Shown: positions 57,741-64,000 of the stretch, in pieces | Numbering within the stretch: the first letter of the stretch is position 1 | Layout of the letters: each line of letters starts with the position of its first letter | From: Triplophysa rosa | Taxonomy: Eukaryota > Chordata > Actinopteri > Cypriniformes > Nemacheilidae | Direction: 5' to 3' | Length of the DNA stretch: 64,000 nt | Assembly (NCBI RefSeq): GCF_024868665.1 | Contig: NC_079895.1 | Span: 8,253,069-8,317,068, forward strand | Translations under genes and position numbers: made by a program | Notes under the pieces: model-generated | Databases searched by the model: none | The model's input: the letters and a program-made list of their open reading frames with translations, nothing else | What the model was told of the DNA's origin: nothing

Positions 57741-58274
57741 AAAGTTTGTTCTCGCCAAACTCATATGGCTGATTTTTTTAGGGTTATAAGGGTCTCGTCT
57801 ATTAGTTCTGAAACATGTAATATTGGTGTCGTAATTGAACCCAGAAGTCCATTCAAAGTTTAGGACCATTAAGGAGCTTCGTTTAGTTTCAGTCCCTTAA
57901 CGACTATCTCTTGCCTTCATCTGTTATTGACATGAGTTGAACATGCCCCAAAGCTTTCCTTGATTCTACTTTCTACAGAGCCCAAGAAACTTTTCTACAT
58001 TCTAGTGCTCTAATGCTAAATCCAAACTCCAACTAAACCAACAATATTTTGTCTTGTTTGATCTTTATCACTCGTATCAAAACACAGCTTGTTTGTACAG
58101 TTATTTACTGTCTTTATTGACCAAAATGTTGATTTAAGTTCACATGTAGTCTGACACGGCAGACTTTTACGATCATTGTAACACAGCTTTCGCTTTTAAA
58201 ATGAACAATTATTCAACGTGTACAAAAATTGTCTGTGCAATTTTTCTTATGAAAAGTGATACAACAGTAGGCCT
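57741..58274. other. intergenic, nothing recognised
   Basis: No gene or clear repeat was seen. Confidence 0.45.
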
Positions 58275-58660
58275 ATTACTGCAAAACTTTGCAGCAGGTT
58301 TGCCAGTAACTTACTGTAGATTTAATTACTACTTAAATCTACTTTACTATTAGTACTGTTTTCAGTTTAATTAAACTTTACTTTATTTAAAATTAAAACA
58401 CTTTGACTTTTGAGATTCAAAATGAGCAAGAAGAGACTGGTCTCATTACTGGCATTAGCACAGCAGCAACACTGCAAAAATTCTTAAATTACGATACATT
58501 TACATAACAAAAAAAGTGATCTAAGATGTTTAGCCTTGTTTTATGAAAGAAAATATAAGAACTAGGTATGTTTATGTTTAAAACAAAGTTGTAAATTAAA
58601 TCTACAGTAAGTTACTGGCAAACCTGCTGAAAAACTTCAGCAAAGTTTTACAGTGTATTG
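58275..58660. mobile_element. fold-back element with ACTGCAAAACTTTGC ends
   Basis: The left arm (ACTGCAAAACTTTGCAGCAG, then GTTTGCCAGTAACTTACTGT) is mirrored at the right (ACAGTAAGTTACTGGCAAAC, then CAAAGTTTTACAGTGT). Arms are about 50-60 bp with one small insertion in the right arm. No coding content. Confidence 0.8.
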
Positions 58661-59302
58661 TCACAACTGAGTGTCTTTTTGCTTATGTAATCTTAAAAAA
58701 TATGCTGCTTTTCATAGTTCAACTCTAAGATTTTTTTATTTGGTTTAATTCAAGTGGCGAAGAGGGACATCTTCATTAGTACAACAACCAATACAAATCC
58801 ATTGCTCCTATTTGATGACTGCAAAAGTAAAAGTCTACTTGTAAAAAAGCTTTAACTTGCCTTACGTGAAACGCTGGTTTGATGCTGTTTTGATTGTTTT
58901 CACGTGGTTTTGTGCATTTTTCAGATGGCCGGGCTTGGGAGACAAGTTTGTGAACCAACTGCTTCAGCCTGGGCCTTGGGAGGTAAAACAGAAAAAGGTT
59001 GGTAGGTAAAAAGACAGGTTTACAATTTTTAGGCCATAATTTATTAACCATTTAACAAAAAATAGAAATAATTTATTTTGGCTAAGATTGTTGACATTTA
59101 CATGTACCATATGTGCTAAAAGAGTTTGTCAACAATTTCAAATTTCAACTCATTTAAACCTCTGGCAACCGAGCTTATTAAGTCAAATTTAATTTACATG
59201 TAATGTCATTATTTATAAACAGTATTTTCAGTCTTCCTTCAGTCTTCCACATATGACCCATGAGACTGCATTTCTTAATATGCTAGATATAGGCTATATA
59301 GG
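58661..59302. other. intergenic; contains an exon-like segment
   Basis: A 58-bp segment (58925-58982, plus) is bounded by TTTTTCAG and GTAAAA and is GC-richer than its flanks. No gene could be assigned. A 91-codon minus-strand frame over it has no known domain. Confidence 0.4.
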
Positions 59303-59632
59303 TGTAGCGAGGAAGGCGGGGCGAGAGCCGTGGGGCGGGTAAGGCGGGGCCGGCGGCATAAGTGACAACGAGTGTCAGCTGTGCGATCGCCAGTCCCCGC
59401 ATGCCTCACGGGGGAGCTCGGGAGCATAAGAGGACGAGCGACCGGACCATCGGGAGAGAGGACCCGGGCCCGGAAACTGTTAAGTTTGTTTATGTTTGTG
59501 TGGCCGGCAGTCGACCGTGAGGTGGCTGCCGGCCTTTTATTCTTGGATTATTGTTTATTTATTTTGATTAAAGTTTTGTGAATGATCGCCGGTTCCCGCT
59601 TCCTTCCGTCCCGCTTTACTTGCTTTATAACA
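59303..59632 (+). repeat. 5' LTR
   Basis: Starts TGTAGCGAGG and ends ..TTTATAACA, the usual TG..CA borders. ATTAAA at 59567-59572 is a candidate poly(A) signal. A hairpin GGCCGGCAG..CTGCCGGCC lies at 59502-59534, followed by a T-rich run. It matches the 3' LTR across the 271 bp visible there except for two G-to-A changes, both at CpG-derived sites. The 3' border is inferred from the CA next to the PBS-like TGG. Confidence 0.85.
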
Positions 59633-62571
59633 TGGATCTTGCATTCCCAAGATGGCGCCGTCGGATGGCTGCCTCGGTTTGGAGTGCTCTAGTACTTATG
59701 TCTTTTTTGTTTGTTTTTCCTGTTTTAAGCTACTCTTCTTTAATCACCTTTACCAGGGACGAATTGCTTAACATTAAGCAATGCCCTTCTATCAATCTTT
59801 TCCCTAATTTTGAAAATTCAGACGTCTTACTGGACATTTTACTCGGAGGAGCGGCAGCTCTGTACAAACGCTCTAAAAGACGCAAGCGGGGAAAGCGAGC
59901 GGGTGCGCTCGTCAGACTCCGACGACGCGGATTTAGGACCCCGCTGCCGAGTATACACCTGGCGAATGTCCGCTCCCTTACCAACAAAACGGACGAAATA
60001 CTCTTACTCACCAGGACAAACAAAGATTTTTCCAACTCCGCTGCGCTGTGTTTCACAGAAACATGGCTCAATGACACCATACCGGACAGCGCGTTACATC
60101 TGCCGGGTTTTCAGCTGTTCAGAGCGGATCGATTGCCGAGTCAACAGGGAAGACACGTGGTGGTGGATTATGTTTTTATATAAACGAAGGTTGGTGCAGA
60201 GATATAACAACACTGAAGAAGATGTGCTTTTCGTACTTAGAAGCGTTCTCTATCAACTGCAAACCTTTTTATTCGCCACGCGAGTTTTCCTCGTTTATTC
60301 TCGTGAATGTTTACATTCCTCCACATGCTTGTGCGAGCGCGGCGCTGCAACAGCTGGCGGATTACATCACTGACACGGAGCAGCAACACCCGGATTCTCT
60401 TATTATTATTATTGGGGACTTTAACAGAGCAAACCTCTCCCGTGAGCTGCCAAAATACAGGCAGCATATCACATGCCCCACCAGAGACAGCAACATTCTG
60501 GATCACTGTTACACCACAATACGGGATGCATACCACTCTGTTCCCAGAGCAGCTCTGGGTCTCTCTGATCATTGCCTGGTTCATCTTCTTCCGACCTACA
60601 GACAGAAGCTTAAATCTGCCAAGCCTGTAGCAAGAACAGCAAAGAGATGGAGCAGCGAAACAGAGCGGGCCTTACAAGCCTGTTTCGACTGCACGGATTG
60701 GAGTGTCTTTGAAGCTGCAGCCACTGATCTGGATGAGTTAACTGACACAGTGACATCCTACATCAGCTTCTGTGAGGACATGTGTATTCCCACCAGGACT
60801 CGCTTAACATACAACAATGACAAACCATGGTTTACAATGAAACTGAGACAGCTTCGTCAGGCCAAAGAAGATGCTTACAGAAGTGGGGACAAAGTCTTGT
60901 ATAATCAGGCCAAAAACACACTGACAAAGGAGATAAGAGCAGCTAAGAGAAGCTACTCTGAAAAGCTGAAGAACCAGTTTTCAACCAACGACCCTGCATC
61001 AGTGTGGAAAGGCCTGAAAGACATTACCAACTACAAGCCATCATCACCTCAGTCTATGGGTAATCAACGACTGGCTGACGACCTGAACGACTTCTATTGT
61101 CGTTTTGAAATGCAGAGTCTCACCCTTCACACCCGCCCTGACCCTATCTCTGCTATACCATTAACACCTCCTCTTGACATTCAACCTGCACTTAAGATCT
61201 GCGAAGAGGATGTTTGCCAGCTTTTCCGCAAACAAAAGATCAGAAAAGCACCAGGCCCAGACAATGTCTCACCCTCCTGCCTGAAAGTCTGTGCGAGCAG
61301 CTGTCGCCCATCTTCACAATATTTTTAACAGATCTTTGGAGCAGTGTGAAGTCCCTTCATGCTTCAAACGCTCCACCATCATCCCTGTACAGAAGAAACC
61401 CAAAATATCTGGACTTAATGACTACAGGCCTGTTGCTTTAACATCTGTGGTCATGAAGTCATTTGAGAGACTTGTACTGGCCCACCTGAAGGACATCACC
61501 AGACCACTTCTTGATCCCCTCCAGTTTGCTTACCGAGCAAACAGGTCTGTGGACGATGCAGTAAACATGGGACTGCATTACATCCTACAACACCTAGACA
61601 GACCAGGGACTTACGTCAGGATCCTGTTTGTAGACTTCAGCTCGGCCTTCAACACCATAATCCCAGACCTCCTCCTGCCCAAGTTACCCAGCTCTCTGTG
61701 CCAACCTCTACCTGTCAGTGGATTATTAACTTCCTGTCGAACAGGCAGCAGCTAGTGAGGTTGGGAAAATTTAAATCCAGCACATGTACCATCAGCACCG
61801 GAGCTCCTCAAGGATGTGTTCTTTCTCCACTGCTATATTCACTCTACACAAACGAATGCACCTCTACAGACCCTTCTGTCAAACTCCTGAAGTTTGCAGA
61901 TGACACCACAGTCATTGGCCTTATTCAAGACGGTGATGAATCTGCCTACAGAAAGGAGGTTGCTCAGCTGGCTGCCTGGTGTAGTCAAAACAACCTAGAG
62001 CTGAATGCATTCAAGACAGTGGAGATGATAGTGGATTTCAGAAGGAACCCTCCATCACTTCCTCCCCTCACCATCCTGGACAGCACTGTGGATACTGTGG
62101 AGTCATTCAGGTTCCTGGGCTCCACCATCTCTCAGGACCTGAAGTGGGAGTCCCACATAGACTCCATTGTAAAGAAGGCCCAGCAGAGGTTATACTTCCT
62201 CCGTCAATTGAGGAAGTTCAACCTACCACAGGAGCTACTGACCCAGTTCTACTCAGTGGTCATCGAATCTGTTCTGTGCACTTCAATTACTGTTTGGTAT
62301 GGCTCGGCCACCAAATCAGACCTACGAAGACTACAACGAGACAGTTCGTAGTGCTGAGAAAATTATTGGTGCTCCTCTGCCCACACTTCAGGACCTGTAC
62401 GATTCCAGAGTGAAAAACAGGGCAAGAAAAATCATCATTGACTCCACACACCCAGCACACAAACTCTTTGATCTGCTGCCCTCTGGCCGGCGCTTTAGAG
62501 CACCAAACACCAGGACTTCCAGACACAGAAGCAGCTTCTTCCCCCAGGCAATCTCCCTCCTAAACAGATAA
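59632..62571 (+). pseudogene. LINE endonuclease-reverse transcriptase ORF, frameshifted
   Basis: The coding region runs in five blocks in alternating frames: to about 60180, 60222-61300, 61291-61700, 61698-62345 and 62299-62571. That implies at least four frameshifts. Endonuclease motifs are HLANVRSL (about 59955), CFTETWL (about 60048), GDFN (about 60414) and SDHCL (about 60565). Reverse transcriptase motifs are [10 protein letters not shown] (about 61418), [10 protein letters not shown] (about 61627), GAPQGCVLSP (about 61800) and the catalytic FADD (61893-61904). The end PQAISLLNR and stop at 62569-62571 are typical of the L2/CR1/Rex1 group. All key residues remain, but no single frame encodes an active protein. 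Confidence 0.9.
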
Positions 62572-62976
62572 CTGCTCCTTAAGAGCAATATTCCACTTCC
62601 ACTACTCCTATAGTGTGCACTACTGGTGCCTTATTATATCTACATCTTATGTATACATGTATATAACACTACCTCTACTTACTAAATTATCCATTTGCAC
62701 AAGTGTACATACAATCTGTTAATATGTTTATTCTACTATATACTACCCTCGGTACAATGTCTCTTATATGTTATTATCCCCCATTTTCTGTAAAATAGTC
62801 TTTATTTTATATATGCACAATTTAGAATTTTTAGACTTGTAAATCGTATTATATTGTATTGTCATTGTGTTAATGTCTGTACTAGAAGCTTCCAACACCA
62901 AAGAAAATTCCTTGTGTGTGCAAGCACACTTGGCAATAAAGCTCTTCTGATTCTGATTCTGATTCTGATTCTGATT
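59636..62976 (+). mobile_element. L2/CR1-type non-LTR retrotransposon (LINE), near full length
   Basis: A 3.34-kb insertion in sense with the LTR element. The 5' part includes AAGATGGCGCC, a start typical of fish L2 elements. The 3' end is GGCAATAAAG followed by a tandem ATTCTG hexamer run (62946-62976), typical of L2-clade tails, which lack poly(A). It carries apurinic-type endonuclease and reverse transcriptase coding regions. Its insertion duplicated at most TGG (59633-59635 and 62977-62979). Confidence 0.9.
62946..62976 (+). repeat. (ATTCTG)n tail of the LINE
   Basis: Four to five hexamer units directly after GGCAATAAAGCTCTTCTG. Tandem short repeats at the 3' end are a hallmark of L2-type target-primed insertion. 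Confidence 0.9.
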
Positions 62977-62994
62977 TGGTGCCGAAACCCGGGA
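62977..62994 (+). other. primer-binding site complementary to tRNA-Phe
   Basis: TGGTGCCGAAACCCGGGA is the exact complement of the 3' end of vertebrate tRNA-Phe (..TCCCGGGTTTCGGCA plus CCA), as I recall that tRNA. This is the start site for minus-strand DNA synthesis and fixes the beginning of the internal region. Confidence 0.85.
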
Positions 62995-63186
62995 GGAAGG
63001 AGGGACATGCTGTCGGGGAGGCCTCGCCGGCGAGCGGCCTCGCGGTGCTGAGGAGTTCGGGCAGCGTGGACGAGAGAGTCCCCAGCGGCTGCCTGAAGCG
63101 GTGGTGCCGGAGAAAGGGGAGATCAACGGGGGACAAAGGAGACCTCGCTACCGGCTCCTAGGGCCGAGGTCGGATGGCGGCCCCAG

Positions 63187-63400
63187 GAAGAGGGAGCGGA
63201 GGAGATCGATCCGTTTGCCAGGGGCCCGGAGCCTGCTACTATCCGCCACAGAAAGGGGAAGCACAGGGAACGGGCGACTCGCTGCCGGCTCCCCGAAGAA
63301 GAGGGAGCGGAGGAGATCGGGCCGTTTGCCAGGGGCCGGAGCCTGATGCTATCCACCTAAGATGGGGAAGAGCAGGAGACGGACGACTCACTACCGGCTG
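63187..63400 (+). repeat. imperfect 111-bp tandem repeat in the LTR element's internal region
   Basis: GAAGAGGGAGCGGAGGAGAT recurs at 63187 and 63298, followed in both by CCGTTTGCCAGGGG and GGAGCCTG. A third partial unit (CGACTCACTACCGGCT) follows near 63385, and a related CTCGCTACCGGCTCC lies before the first. This is probably structural or packaging sequence rather than coding. Confidence 0.85.
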
Positions 63401-63712
63401 CCCTCGGGCGAAGAGCCATCGACGACCGCCAGGAGGCGGAGAGAGTCAGGTCGCCCCAGAGCGTCCCCGCACCACCGCGCAGCACCGCGAGGGAGAGCCC
63501 TCGGCTGAGGGGAGGTCCGATCGGCAGCGTGTCAGGGAACCGGACCACTTTTTTTTTTTTGTCCTCTCTCCCCTCTCTCGTCCCGGTCGCTCGGGATGCT
63601 CCCGGCTCCGTTCTCTCGCCTCGTTCGTGCATGCCCCAGTCACTGGGGCCCTCAAGGGAGAAGGCCCCCGGGGGGGGAGTAAGCACAGGCTCGGTGCTGC
63701 CCCCCGGCCTGT

Positions 63713-63729
63713 GAGGGGTGATGGGGGTA
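63713..63729 (+). other. polypurine tract of the LTR element
   Basis: GAGGGGTGATGGGGGTA directly precedes the 3' LTR, where plus-strand DNA synthesis is primed. It has two T interruptions. Confidence 0.75.
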
Positions 63730-64000
63730 TGTAGCGAGGAAGGCGGGGCGAGAGCCGTGGGGCGGGTAAGGCGGGGCCGGCGGCGTAAGTGACAACGAGT
63801 GTCAGCTGTGCGATCGCCGGTCCCCGCATGCCTCACGGGGGAGCTCGGGAGCATAAGAGGACGAGCGACCGGACCATCGGGAGAGAGGACCCGGGCCCGG
63901 AAACTGTTAAGTTTGTTTATGTTTGTGTGGCCGGCAGTCGACCGTGAGGTGGCTGCCGGCCTTTTATTCTTGGATTATTGTTTATTTATTTTGATTAAAG
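63730..64000 (+). repeat. 3' LTR, truncated by the window end
   Basis: Repeats 59303-59573 with two differences. It lacks the last roughly 59 bp only because the window stops. The hairpin is at 63929-63961. Confidence 0.9.

Larger units (their letters stand above)
59303..64000 (+). mobile_element. short LTR retrotransposon (TRIM-like), split by a LINE and cut by the window edge
   Basis: In order: 5' LTR (59303-59632), L2-type LINE insertion (59636-62976), primer-binding site (62977-62994), GC-rich non-coding internal region (to about 63712), polypurine tract (63713-63729) and 3' LTR (from 63730, incomplete). Without the LINE the element would be about 1.4 kb with no gag or pol, so it must rely on enzymes supplied by another element. 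The size fits terminal-repeat retrotransposons in miniature. The LTRs differ at 2 of 271 positions. Confidence 0.88.

Noticed and set aside
63174..63854. Long overlapping frames on both strands (186 codons plus, 165 and 127 codons minus) in the LTR element
   Set aside because: The region is very GC-rich, which lowers stop frequency in all frames. Translations are low-complexity (R/G/P-rich) with no retroviral motif, and they cross the polypurine tract or LTR.

Overview
The window looks like a vertebrate, and specifically a teleost fish, chromosome segment: large introns, AT-rich noncoding DNA, abundant hAT-type and fold-back DNA elements, an L2/CR1-type LINE, and one well-resolved protein-coding gene. 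Several repeat families resemble ones I know from cyprinids, so a cyprinid or related otophysan is the best guess. That species-level call is inference only.

The one secure gene is shox (short stature homeobox) on the minus strand. It has five coding exons: 15810-15558, 14200-13992, 11676-11619, 11403-11315 and 9817-9569. All eight intron borders are GT..AG, the phases fit, and the total is 858 nt or 285 aa. The product has the SHOX N-terminus, a Q50 paired-type homeodomain (residues 109-168), a proline motif (234-242) and the C-terminal OAR tail. A TATA box lies about 140 nt upstream of the ATG (15949-15956, minus), with TAAT palindromes behind it.

Region by region: 1-4.5 kb holds nothing recognisable. 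At 4.48-6.39 kb is a 1.9-kb hAT element with Tol2-like ends. At 6.4-9.57 kb is shox downstream DNA, probably including its 3' UTR. At 9.57-15.96 kb is shox. From 16 to 59 kb is a gene-poor stretch upstream of shox. It is mostly unique DNA with several blocks that look like developmental enhancers, peppered with DNA transposons: fold-backs at 20.8, 24.2, 29.1, 32.7, 34.7, 36.5, 40.9-41.4 and 58.3 kb, a 1.3-kb element with a 110-bp tandem array at 21.1-22.45 kb, a hAT carrying a BED-finger transposase remnant at 48.3-49.3 kb, and a 972-bp hAT derivative at 53.9-54.8 kb.

The last 4.7 kb is the most unusual part. A short, apparently non-coding LTR retrotransposon (330-bp LTR, primer-binding site matching tRNA-Phe, GC-rich internal region of about 0.75 kb, polypurine tract, second LTR cut by the window edge) has been split by an almost full-length L2-type LINE that sits exactly between the 5' LTR and the primer-binding site. 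The two LTRs differ at only 2 of 271 comparable positions.

No rRNA, tRNA, CRISPR or bacterial-type features were found. The functional story is a developmental homeobox gene in a regulatory landscape invaded repeatedly, and in part recently, by transposable elements.
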